DNA from: Paenibacillus oceani
Lineage (GTDB): Bacteria; Bacillota; Bacilli; Paenibacillales; NBRC-103111
Length of the DNA: 64,000 bases
Direction of reading: 5' to 3'
Assembly: GCF_014705615.1 (NCBI RefSeq)
Contig: NZ_JACXJA010000043.1
Span: forward strand, 1 to 64,000
Made by a program: the position numbers and the translations under genes. Position 1 is the stretch's first letter. Every line of letters begins with the position of its first letter. The notes under the pieces were generated by a model that made no database searches, was not told the origin of the DNA, and saw only the letters and a program-made list of their open reading frames with translations. This document shows positions 18,060 through 26,799 of this stretch, one piece after another.

Positions 18060-19301
18060 TCAGTCGCTAAACAACGACTCGTCTACTTGATCCAGCATAT
18101 ATTTGCTCACCGGACCCGGCGTTCGGTTGATCCATTTGCCCTTCGTAAAGTCGGGGATGCTGACCGGGGCGCTGCCGAGCGCAATCGAATCTTCGGAAAG
18201 CACGGTAATCGCCATCCACACCGCCGTATCGTAAACGTCGATCGGCGTGTCCGTTCCGTTTTTGACGCTTTCGGCGAAGGCGCGCAGTACGAGATGATCC
18301 ATGCCGCCGTGGCCCCCTTTAACCCCGTCCCGAAGAAACTGCTTCCAGATCGGATGCTCGTATTCCTCGCGGTAGCCGTCGAACGATTCCCACTTGTGGT
18401 GCGGACTTCTGCCCTCGATATGAATCGAGTTGTTGTCCTCCGTCCACAGCCCTTTCGTACCTTGTACCCGGCCCGCCCGGGAATAAGGGCGCGGAAGCGT
18501 CGTATCGTGAATGACCGAGATCGTCTCTCCGCCTGCGCATTTGATCATCGTCGTGACGATGTCGCCTTGGGCGAACTCCGTTTTGGCCAGCGGATCGGTT
18601 TCCCCGAACTTGTCCGTCGCCCACTGGCGGATGCCGCGCGCTTTCGAAGACATCGAGGTCAAGGTTAGGAGCCGGTTACCGCGGTTAATATCCAATACTT
18701 TGGATACCGGACCGAGTCCGTGGATCGGATACAGCTCGCCGTTGCGGTGCAAATAGTTGCGGTAACGGTTATGGCGGTTCTGTTCGCCGAGCGCCACCTC
18801 GTCGCGCAGATCATGCTCGTAGCCGCACTGGCAATGAATCAGCTCGCCGAACAGCCCTTGCTTGACCATGTTGAGGACAGACAGCTCTTCCCGGCCGTAG
18901 CAGCAGTTCTCCAGCAGCATGCACGGCATGCCGGTTTGCTCCGAAGTCCGGACCAGCTCCCAGCACTCTTCGAGCGAAGCGGCTCCGCCTACCTCGATCC
19001 CCGCGTATTTGCCGGCTTTCATAGCAGCGATTGCGATCTCGGCATGCGTAATCCAGGTTGTGGCGATAATAACGCCTTGTATGTCATCACGGGCAAGCAG
19101 CTGCTTGTAGTCCGAATAACCTTCCGCCTTCGGCCTTCCCGTTTCCGCTATGATGTCCAGCGCCTTCTGCAGACGGTCCTCGTAAGGGTCGCAGACAGCC
19201 GGTATTTCCACGTCGTCCATAACCAAAAGGTTTTTGAGCAAACCTCTTCCTCTTCCGCCAAGTCCAATTACTCCCAATTTAACCTTTGACTGTGTTTGCA
19301 C
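18060..19301 (-). CDS. Gfo/Idh/MocA oxidoreductase resembling GH109
   Basis: A 413-residue protein with N-terminal Rossmann VIGLGGRGRG, the motif YPIHGLGPVSKVLDINRGNR and the tail GGHGGMDHLVLRAF...VYDTAVW...PVSIPDFTKGKW. These blocks are characteristic of GH109, enzymes that use bound NAD+ to hydrolyse alpha-N-acetylgalactosaminides by a redox-elimination route. A plain dehydrogenase role remains possible. There is no signal peptide, so any substrate would be an imported sugar. It lies upstream of the GH172 remnant on the same strand. Confidence 0.85.
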   Translation of the reverse strand: MQTQSKVKLGVIGLGGRGRGLLKNLLVMDDVEIPAVCDPYEDRLQKALDIIAETGRPKAEGYSDYKQLLARDDIQGVIIATTWITHAEIAIAAMKAGKYAGIEVGGAASLEECWELVRTSEQTGMPCMLLENCCYGREELSVLNMVKQGLFGELIHCQCGYEHDLRDEVALGEQNRHNRYRNYLHRNGELYPIHGLGPVSKVLDINRGNRLLTLTSMSSKARGIRQWATDKFGETDPLAKTEFAQGDIVTTMIKCAGGETISVIHDTTLPRPYSRAGRVQGTKGLWTEDNNSIHIEGRSPHHKWESFDGYREEYEHPIWKQFLRDGVKGGHGGMDHLVLRAFAESVKNGTDTPIDVYDTAVWMAITVLSEDSIALGSAPVSIPDFTKGKWINRTPGPVSKYMLDQVDESLFSD

Positions 19302-19793
19302 AAGCGATCCCTTCCTTTCAGGGCTAGTTTATAAAACGACAAAATCACACACATTCAATCTTACCCGAAACCATATGATCGATCAATGCTCAAAAACAAA
19401 CATTTTGCACCAAGGAAACGGTCGTCTCTTTAACTAGCTTACGATTCCACCGAAAATAAAAGCCCTGCCGTTTATTTGATTACGGCAAGGCTTCTCCCCT
19501 ATATCTTCTATTAAAGGGACCGGACGTCGCTTCTTTCGCCACGCCGCATCGGCTCTGGGCTTCCGAACACTTCAAAATCCCGCGCCTGGGAGCGGATTGT
19601 TCATGAATTCATCCGAGGATGCAGGTAAGGGCCGAATTCGATAGAAATTGTTGGCTGGGTGTCGAATACCGGTTGAATACAGCCGCACAACTCGTAATAT
19701 CGCGTCTTGCGCCTTTAGAGGCAGATGAAAGTTTATGCATACGCCAGTATAATGAACTTTTGAAACGAAATCCGATACGGGAAGTGGTCCAGG
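19302..19793. other. Gap with orphan terminator and ABC-exporter promoter
   Basis: No gene is supported. A hairpin at 19460-19493 (AAGCCCTGCCGT/ACGGCAAGGCTT) has TTTTATTTT on its minus-strand side, although no minus-strand gene ends there. Upstream of the exporter, TGAAAG (19726-19731), a 16-nt gap and TATAAT (19748-19753) form a likely promoter. Confidence 0.45.
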
Positions 19794-21551
19794 TTGCAAT
19801 CTCCACGCGTGCTCTATTCCTATTTACGATCACACTGGCATGTATACGCTTTCGCGATCTTGTCCATCACCGTGGCGAACGTTGTGCAAGCTTTTTACCC
19901 GCGCGTCCTCGGACAATTCACCGATACGCTGCAAACGGGAGGCATTAACCGCGAAGCGATTGTCGATGCCAGTCTGAAGCTGCTGTTCATCGGGATCGCA
20001 TTCGGTCTCCTCGCCGGACTCGGGCAGTACATTATTATGCGGCTCGGGAGAAAATTCGAGTTCGTGGCGCGCGGCAAACTGTTCACCAGATTCACCACGT
20101 TGAGCGAGCACTACTATTCGAAGCACGGAGTCGGCAAGCTGCTCAGCTACGTCATGAACGACGTCACCTCCGTCAGGGAATCAATCTCGATGGGCGTCAA
20201 CCAGACGACGAACGCCGTCATCCTGATCGTCTCCGTCCTTGTGATGATGACGCTGAGCTCGATCCCGGTATATCTCATCCTCGTCTGCATGATCCCGCTG
20301 CTGTTCATTCCATGGGTCGTCGTCCTGTTCGGCCCCCGGGTTCGCGGCCGGTCGCTCAAGGTGCAGGAATCGCTGGCCAAAATGACGGAAACGGCCGAGG
20401 AGCAGTTCGGCGGCATCCGCGTGACCAAAAAGTTCGCCGTCGAGCCGATCATGCGCGCCCGGTTCGGGCGTACGGTCGACACGATCGTCGACAATCAGCT
20501 CCGGCTCGTCCGCCTGTCGTCAATGTTCCAGGCGCTGCTTCCGTTTCTAGGCGGTTTGTCGCTGATCATCGCGATCGCCTACGGCGGGTATTTGACGATT
20601 CAAGGCTCGATTACGATCGGCAGCTTCGTCTCGCTGACGCTGTACCTGCGGATGATCGTGAACCCGCTCCAGCAGATCGGCAACGTCATCAACACGATGC
20701 AGCGTTCGCGCGCTTCGCTGGAGAGGCTGAACAACATGCTCGCCGTGCAGCCGGACATTCAGGAAAGCCCCGATGCGAAAGCGCTGGACGCCGCCTCGCC
20801 GGAACTTCGGATTCGCGGCTTGTCGTTCTCGTACCCGGGAGCCGGCCAGGAAGCGCTGCGTAACATCAATCTGACCGTACCGCATGGCAAGACGCTCGGG
20901 ATCATCGGCAAGACCGGAAGCGGCAAAACGACGCTCGTCAAGCTGCTCCTCCGGGTATACGAGCCTCCGCACGGGACGATTTCGATCGGAGGGCTTGATG
21001 TCCGCGGCGCTACGCTGGAAAGCCTGCGCACGTTTATCGCGTACGTCCCCCAGGACGGCTTCCTGTTCAGCACTTCGATCCGCGACAATATCGCCTTCTC
21101 CGACCGGAGCTCCGGGATGGAGACGGTCGAGCGGTCGGCGAAGCAGGCGCAAATCTACGACAATATCACCGATTTCCCCGACGGGTTCGAGACGAAGCTC
21201 GGCGAACGGGGCATTACGCTGTCTGGCGGCCAGCGGCAGAGAACGAGCCTCGCCCGCGGCTTCCTGAAGGGCGCGCCGATTCTGATCCTCGACGACAGCG
21301 TCAGCGCGGTCGATGCCGTGACGGAGACGAATATTATCGACAACCTCCACTCGCAGCGCCGCGGCAAGACGACGATTATCATCGCGCATCGGATCAGCGC
21401 AATCAAACATGCCGACGAAATCGTCGTCCTCGACAAAGGAACGATCGTCCAGCGGGGAACGCACGAGCAATTGATGAAGCAGGACGGTCTGTACGCTTCT
21501 TTGTATGCCATCCAGGAGGAGGGAACGCGCTATGCCGAAGGAAAAGGCTGA
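19794..21551 (+). CDS. Heterodimeric ABC multidrug exporter, BmrC-like half
   Basis: A 585-residue half-transporter, the same length as B. subtilis BmrC (YheI). The membrane domain occupies about residues 1-310 with six helices. The nucleotide domain shows Walker A GKTGSGKTTLVK, signature LSGGQRQR and H-loop IIAHRIS. The Walker B is ILILDDSVSAVDA, where Asp replaces the catalytic Glu, marking the degenerate-site partner. The TTG start at 19794 is the best available but its ribosome site is weak. The next gene overlaps by 20 bp and supplies the other half. Confidence 0.9.
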   Translation: MQSPRVLYSYLRSHWHVYAFAILSITVANVVQAFYPRVLGQFTDTLQTGGINREAIVDASLKLLFIGIAFGLLAGLGQYIIMRLGRKFEFVARGKLFTRFTTLSEHYYSKHGVGKLLSYVMNDVTSVRESISMGVNQTTNAVILIVSVLVMMTLSSIPVYLILVCMIPLLFIPWVVVLFGPRVRGRSLKVQESLAKMTETAEEQFGGIRVTKKFAVEPIMRARFGRTVDTIVDNQLRLVRLSSMFQALLPFLGGLSLIIAIAYGGYLTIQGSITIGSFVSLTLYLRMIVNPLQQIGNVINTMQRSRASLERLNNMLAVQPDIQESPDAKALDAASPELRIRGLSFSYPGAGQEALRNINLTVPHGKTLGIIGKTGSGKTTLVKLLLRVYEPPHGTISIGGLDVRGATLESLRTFIAYVPQDGFLFSTSIRDNIAFSDRSSGMETVERSAKQAQIYDNITDFPDGFETKLGERGITLSGGQRQRTSLARGFLKGAPILILDDSVSAVDAVTETNIIDNLHSQRRGKTTIIIAHRISAIKHADEIVVLDKGTIVQRGTHEQLMKQDGLYASLYAIQEEGTRYAEGKG

Positions 21552-23361
21552 CCCGAGCAAGCCGGCGGAAGAAACCGCCAGCCCTTATAACGCCAGCAAG
21601 GAAGACCGGCAGGCCGCCTTCCGCGCCATGCTGGCCTACGCCAAGCCGTTCCGGCTGCGGTTCGCGCTCATTTTCCTCTGTACGCTGCTGGCCATCGCGG
21701 CCGACCTTCTCCAGCCTTATCTGGTCAAAATCGCGATCGACGACAACCTGATGGCCGGCAAAAACGACTTCGGCATGTTGCTGGTCATCTGCGGCATTTA
21801 CTTGTTTTTCGTCATTATGGGCCTCGTCTTTACGTATTTGCAAAACAACATGCTGCAATATGTCGGGCAAAACATCGTTGCCCGCATCCGCAAGGAACTG
21901 TTCGAGCATATATCGAAGCTGTCGATGTCGTTTTTCGACCGGTTCCCGAACGGAAGCCTCGTCACCCATGTGTCGAGCGATACGGAGACGCTGAACCAGT
22001 TTTTCACGCAGGTGTTCTTAAGCCTGATGCGCGACGGCATGACGCTGCTGTTCATCATTGCGCTCATGTTCCATCTCGACCCGGTGCTGGCCGGCTACAG
22101 TATGCTTTTGCTGCCGATCATCGCGGGCATCGCCATCGGGTTCCGTTCGTATATGCGCAAAATTTACCAGATTGCGCGCACTCAGCTGTCGAGACTGATC
22201 GCCTTCACCGCGGAAAATCTCGCCGGCATGAATCTCATTCAGGCGTTTCATCAGCAAAAGGAACAGCAGCAATCGTTTGACGGGCAAAACAAAACGTATT
22301 TTAAAGCCAACGTCCGTGAAGTTCAGACAAACGTCTTCTTCAACCGTTCGTTTGATATTCTCGGCAACATGTCCGTTGCCTTCATCGTCTGGATTGGCGG
22401 TATGGCCGTCTTCGAGCGGACGATGGAATTCGGGGTACTGTACGCGTTTATTACGTATATCCGGCAGTTTTTCCAGCCGATCAACTCGATTACGCAGCAG
22501 TGGAATACGCTCCAGGCGACGACGGTCTCGATGGACCGGCTGTGGCGGCTGTTCTCGATCAAGCCGGCGGTGCAGGACCCGGAACGTCCGAAGCCGCTTG
22601 CAGCGGAGTCGGTTCAAGGGAGAATCGACTACGACAACATCCATTTCGGCTATGTGGAAAGCGTCCCGATCTTGTCCGGCCTTAATCTGCATATCCGCCC
22701 CGGCGAGATGATCGGCATCGTCGGTGCAACCGGCGCCGGCAAAAGCTCGCTGATGAGTCTGTTGTGCAGGTTTTACGACGTGCAGCAGGGGAGCGTTAAA
22801 ATCGACGGGACGGACATCCGCGACATCCCGCAGGCTTCCCTTCACCGGATCGTCGGACTTGTGCAGCAGGAACCGTTTCTGTATTCGGGATCGATCGTGG
22901 ACAACGTACGGTTGTTCGATGAACGGATTACCCGCGATGAGGTTGTGGAAGCATGCCGGTTCGTAGGAGCCGACCCGCTCATCACCCGCCTCAAGGACGG
23001 CTACGACACGATGCTGTCCGAGCGGGGGAGCGGCTTGTCTGCGGGCGAGCGGCAACTGATCTCGTTTGCGCGCATCGTCGTGTTCAAGCCGAGCCTGCTC
23101 ATCCTCGATGAGGCGACCGCCAATCTCGATTCCCATACCGAGCAATTGGTCCAGGCGGCGCTTCATATCGTATCCAAGGGCAGAACGACGCTTGTCATCG
23201 CACACCGGCTGTCCACGATCATGCAGGCGGACCGGATCATCGTCATGCGGCAAGGAGCGATCGTCGAGGAAGGCACGCACGAGCAGCTTCTGGAGCGCAA
23301 AGGTTACTACGAGGAGCTGTACAGCCATTCGCAGGGCGTTCCTGCGGCGGCCGGCCGCTGA
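21532..23361 (+). CDS. Heterodimeric ABC multidrug exporter, BmrD-like half
   Basis: A 609-residue half-transporter with a charged, Pro-rich N-terminal tail, then six membrane helices (about 40-340) and a nucleotide domain. The domain shows Walker A GATGAGKSSLMSLL, the non-canonical signature LSAGERQ, a canonical Walker B LLILDEATANLDS with catalytic Glu, and H-loop VIAHRLS. It complements its upstream partner: this Walker B joins the partner's intact LSGGQ to form the one competent ATP site. AGGAGGAG (21514-21521) sets the ATG at 21532. Export of drugs or peptides is inferred from the BmrCD family. Confidence 0.92.
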   Translation: MPKEKADPSKPAEETASPYNASKEDRQAAFRAMLAYAKPFRLRFALIFLCTLLAIAADLLQPYLVKIAIDDNLMAGKNDFGMLLVICGIYLFFVIMGLVFTYLQNNMLQYVGQNIVARIRKELFEHISKLSMSFFDRFPNGSLVTHVSSDTETLNQFFTQVFLSLMRDGMTLLFIIALMFHLDPVLAGYSMLLLPIIAGIAIGFRSYMRKIYQIARTQLSRLIAFTAENLAGMNLIQAFHQQKEQQQSFDGQNKTYFKANVREVQTNVFFNRSFDILGNMSVAFIVWIGGMAVFERTMEFGVLYAFITYIRQFFQPINSITQQWNTLQATTVSMDRLWRLFSIKPAVQDPERPKPLAAESVQGRIDYDNIHFGYVESVPILSGLNLHIRPGEMIGIVGATGAGKSSLMSLLCRFYDVQQGSVKIDGTDIRDIPQASLHRIVGLVQQEPFLYSGSIVDNVRLFDERITRDEVVEACRFVGADPLITRLKDGYDTMLSERGSGLSAGERQLISFARIVVFKPSLLILDEATANLDSHTEQLVQAALHIVSKGRTTLVIAHRLSTIMQADRIIVMRQGAIVEEGTHEQLLERKGYYEELYSHSQGVPAAAGR

Positions 23362-23385
23362 CCGCTGTCGGGCTTCTCGTTTTAA

Positions 23386-23430
23386 AAAAACTCCGTCTCC
23401 CGCGTTTTATAAGGCGGGGACGGAGTTTTT
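23386..23430 (+). terminator. Terminator of the ABC exporter operon
   Basis: AAACTCCGTCTCCCGC pairs with GCGGGGACGGAGTTTTT. The T tract is on the plus strand, and the A-rich side also gives a weaker T tract on the minus strand for the gene that ends at 23478. Confidence 0.9.
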
Positions 23431-23477
23431 GGGTGTTGTACGCGTGTGTCCGCTCTGACTTCTTTTATATTCCTGTT

Positions 23478-25604
23478 TCATAGCATTTCTTCTCGGTATC
23501 CGATTATCGCTGTCCCTGCTTGTGATGGCGAGGACACTACATTCCCTGCTGTATCGTATACTTCCGTTCGAAGAGTCCTGCCGGCAATAGACGTACCGTT
23601 CGTTGTCAAATGTTGACCGACTAAGAGCTCTCGATTCACCTGATCTGCAGTGTTCGTATCCACATCGATAAACGTATCACCGAGTATAAATCTTACAAAA
23701 CCATAGGATGATTTTTTTGTCGTCACGATAATGCTGGATATTTGCGTCATGACGGGCATGATGCAATGCGTTTCGTTATTCAGATAGCTCATGCCGGATG
23801 ATTTCCGCCATTTCCCGATTTTGATCTGGCTGTGCCCTAAGGCGGATAAATCAAAATCGGTGAAGTAATTTCTGTCGAATACGAATTTATTGCTATTCGG
23901 AAGTCCTTGCCATGAAACGGAAGTCGAATTCGTGTTCTTGACGATAACAGGCGGGACGGGATCGAATTGTTCCTCCCGATGGCTTCCGTATGGAACCGTG
24001 ATGCCATCGGCCCTTTCGTATGCCAGCATATCCGATAAATCTCTAGTAAACATGCATCCGTCCAACTTGACGGAGTATTTACGTTTTACCGTTCGGTTTG
24101 TGTTGTCGCGGTAAGCAACTTTTATCCCTCCATGAATATGACAGTTATAGACGTTTATGATTGCGTTTCCTCGTTGAATGAAGGCGTAGGATGCCGGATC
24201 GGGAAGTCCGCCAGCCGTTTGAATGAGATTGTAAATATCGATGATGCCAAAATCAGCATCAACGATGGTTATTTTCTTGTTTGATGTCGTTTCTAAGCGT
24301 GATGGCAAAATCTCGAATTGAGATGTTGCGCCTGCTACCCCGTTATCCTCTCCATCTAGCCGATCCGTCTTTAGTATCGTTTGATTGTCGCCTTTCGCCA
24401 ATAATTCACATCCGGATACGGAAAAACCGCTCCCGTGTTTGCGAATATGGAAAAATATCGCATGATCAACGTAATTGACAAACGAGGTTTGGATGAATCT
24501 CTGCGAAACAGCTTCCAGATTTTCCGTATACACTCCTTCCTTAAATTGGCGAAATTCGCAAGCGTTAGTGTACAATCGGTCCCCGAGATTCGTTCCGAAG
24601 TATTGGAAAAGTCGTTTTAAGCCGATTGTTTTCAACAGCTCAGAATCCAGTCCGACCGGTTCGATTTGAACGAAATCGAATTCATGGATCGTTGTTGCAT
24701 TGCGACCCGGATTCGCGATATTGGAGTAAAAAACACCTTTGTCCACGCCCATATTGCATGGCACGACCGTAAAACGGCTATATTTCTGCCTAGTGAACGT
24801 TTCATGAGACTCGATAAATCGGTCGTCAGCCGAATGGATATTCCATAAAAACGAAGACATTTGCCCGTCGACGAACCAGTTTTGCCTGGCATACGTTCCG
24901 GGATCTCCCGATGCTGTCGACCGGGGTCTCGTCGTTCCGAGCGGATTATCGCCTGACACTACCGTAAATGTATTTGCAGGCAATGCGAATGTAAATCCGC
25001 CGCTGAATGTCACATACAGATTCGGTTGGAAGGCTGCGGATTGCAAATAACTGCACGTTGCTTTTACGGCAATCGTGTCGTCGTTGCCATTGGCCGGAGA
25101 AGTCGATTTGCTAGGCCGGATTCCATTATGGTAAGCCCCAAAATACGCAGGGAACACCATACCGTCATGCTGTAAAATCCAGCACCCCTCGCCGGCCGCA
25201 TCCGTTTCTCCAATACCGTGCAAATAATCTTCCAAACCATTGTTGAACGGTACCGAGGGCGATATGACAGTCCCCCCATTATGGCTTCCCTTGCCGGCAT
25301 TGGAGACGAATTTGTACCAGCCATAAAACGGATAGGATCCCTGGTGATGGGATGCAACGAATTTTAAATCCCCGTCCGAACCCGGCGTCAGATCAACCGC
25401 ATAATGTTCAACGATATTGTTGTGAATATGGCTTCGGCTGCCATTGCCATTATCAGTTGGAGATTCGTTCTTCATGGCGGAAACTCCTACTACAGCGCCA
25501 AATAAAGAGAACGCTCCTGCGATTCCGGCCGATTTCAACAATACTCTTCGAGTGAGGTTCCCTTCCTTCCATTGGATCCGACCTTCCTGTCCCCTCATAT
25601 GCAT
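23478..25604 (-). CDS. Tat-exported protein of unknown function
   Basis: A 708-residue protein. A Tat signal lies near residues 18-43: twin arginine in LTRRVLLK followed by the hydrophobic SAGIAGAFSLFGAVVG. The rest is rich in Asn, Gly, Thr and aromatic residues with repeated short beta-like segments (IINVYNCHIHGG, VKLDGCMF, FVFDRNYF), suggesting a parallel beta-helix surface or carbohydrate-active protein, though no catalytic signature was recognised. GGAAGGGGG supports the ATG at 25604. It is divergent from the AraC regulator at 25705 across only 100 bp, so it is probably its target. The Tat route matches the pectate-lyase-fold protein at 36694. Confidence 0.75.
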   Translation of the reverse strand: MHMRGQEGRIQWKEGNLTRRVLLKSAGIAGAFSLFGAVVGVSAMKNESPTDNGNGSRSHIHNNIVEHYAVDLTPGSDGDLKFVASHHQGSYPFYGWYKFVSNAGKGSHNGGTVISPSVPFNNGLEDYLHGIGETDAAGEGCWILQHDGMVFPAYFGAYHNGIRPSKSTSPANGNDDTIAVKATCSYLQSAAFQPNLYVTFSGGFTFALPANTFTVVSGDNPLGTTRPRSTASGDPGTYARQNWFVDGQMSSFLWNIHSADDRFIESHETFTRQKYSRFTVVPCNMGVDKGVFYSNIANPGRNATTIHEFDFVQIEPVGLDSELLKTIGLKRLFQYFGTNLGDRLYTNACEFRQFKEGVYTENLEAVSQRFIQTSFVNYVDHAIFFHIRKHGSGFSVSGCELLAKGDNQTILKTDRLDGEDNGVAGATSQFEILPSRLETTSNKKITIVDADFGIIDIYNLIQTAGGLPDPASYAFIQRGNAIINVYNCHIHGGIKVAYRDNTNRTVKRKYSVKLDGCMFTRDLSDMLAYERADGITVPYGSHREEQFDPVPPVIVKNTNSTSVSWQGLPNSNKFVFDRNYFTDFDLSALGHSQIKIGKWRKSSGMSYLNNETHCIMPVMTQISSIIVTTKKSSYGFVRFILGDTFIDVDTNTADQVNRELLVGQHLTTNGTSIAGRTLRTEVYDTAGNVVSSPSQAGTAIIGYREEML

Positions 25605-25704
25605 GGAGCACCCCCTTCCTTTTTTGGAACAACCGTATTCCCTCTTCTGGATCCTGGTGTATACTGGATTCAACTATGTACGAATCGAGAGGAGGTTCTT
25701 CTTT

Positions 25705-26589
25705 GTGTACAAGAAGAAAAAACTCTATTTACCACTGCGCATGACTTACAATGATTGCAGACCGTACCAGATGCAGTTCCACGTTCATAATGAATACGAA
25801 ATTCTCTACTTCCATCAGGGAAAGGGAACCTACATAATCGGCAATCACATTCATATTCTGCAGCCCGGCGACCTCATTCTAATGAATGGCAAGACGCTCC
25901 ATACTTCCAAAACAGGTCCTGAAGAATATTGTCGAACTGTAATTCACTTCGATCCGTCCTATTTGCGAGAAAAGCTGAACCAGTCTATTTTTGCGAGCAC
26001 GTTCGATCCATTCGACAAATCAGGAGACCATATTATCCATTTGAAAAGCGAAGCTCGGGCAGAAGTGGAAATACTGCTTAAAAAAATGGATCATTTATCC
26101 AGACAACAGGATGACAATTCGTACAATCGTCTTCTCCTATCGTTGCTCGATCTGTTATATTTCCTTAAACCGTTATGCCGCGCTTCGGATCAAGAGATGA
26201 GGAGGCTGGCAGAAAAAGAGTTTCATGTTCAGCGATTACTCACCTATCTGGAACAAAATTATACGGAAGACCTGAATATGGATCATATCGAGAGTGAACT
26301 GTACTTAAATAAAACGTATTTATGTAGAATTTTTAAAGAAGTAACGGGCACGACCATTTTCTCATACTTGAATAAGTTTAGACTGAATAAAGCGAAGGTT
26401 TTGTTGATTATGGACGAACAGACAACCGTATCCGAAGTCTGTTTTGAGATCGGGTACAAGCATATCTCGCACTTTAGCAGGCTGTTCAAGCAAGAGTTCG
26501 GTTGTACTCCAAATCAGTTTCGCGGACTGGTAAATAACGTTTCCCAAAGGATGGCTGACCCGGATCTCATAATAGCGACCGTCCAATGA
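25705..26589 (+). CDS. AraC-family regulator with cupin sensor
   Basis: A 294-residue regulator. The cupin half has HNEYEILYFHQGKGTYIIG and LQPGDLILMNGKTLHTS. The DNA-binding half has LNMDHIESELYLNKTYLCRI and TVSEVCFEIGYKHISHFSRL, ending FKQEFGCTPNQFR. AGAGGAGG (25688-25695) is 9 nt from the GTG at 25705; an upstream-extended frame overlaps the divergent gene and is rejected. It lies between the Tat protein and binding-protein paralog 2 and could control both. Confidence 0.88.
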   Translation: MYKKKKLYLPLRMTYNDCRPYQMQFHVHNEYEILYFHQGKGTYIIGNHIHILQPGDLILMNGKTLHTSKTGPEEYCRTVIHFDPSYLREKLNQSIFASTFDPFDKSGDHIIHLKSEARAEVEILLKKMDHLSRQQDDNSYNRLLLSLLDLLYFLKPLCRASDQEMRRLAEKEFHVQRLLTYLEQNYTEDLNMDHIESELYLNKTYLCRIFKEVTGTTIFSYLNKFRLNKAKVLLIMDEQTTVSEVCFEIGYKHISHFSRLFKQEFGCTPNQFRGLVNNVSQRMADPDLIIATVQ

Positions 26590-26691
26590 GACACGGATGC
26601 CGCGGACGTCCGTCTTTATGGAGAAGCATTTCGTTCAGCGCTCATCGCCTATTGCAAACCTAACGCGCGATCCAGTCAGCTGAATAGTTGT

Positions 26692-26742
26692 CTGATGTAC
26701 TGAATTAATCTGCCTCGTCGGCGGATCAAATCAGTACATCAG
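26692..26742. repeat. Long perfect-ended hairpin between convergent genes
   Basis: CTGATGTACTGA (26692-26703) and TCAGTACATCAG (26731-26742) are exact inverted copies. An inner ATCTGCC/GGCGGAT helix extends the fold. There is no T tract on either side. It sits between the AraC stop and the convergent binding-protein stop and may block read-through or protect 3' ends. Confidence 0.7.
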
Positions 26743-26799
26743 CACCTTGCACATGAAAGCATCCGGAGAAACACCCGGCTGCAGCGATATAAGAATGAG

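Noticed and set aside
22018-23328. 436-residue minus-strand open frame
   Set aside because: Antisense to the BmrD-like gene. His/Arg-rich translation and no ribosome site; a by-product of GC-rich codon use.
26692-26742. Terminator call
   Set aside because: The stem is strong but neither strand shows a T tract, so it is listed as an inverted repeat.
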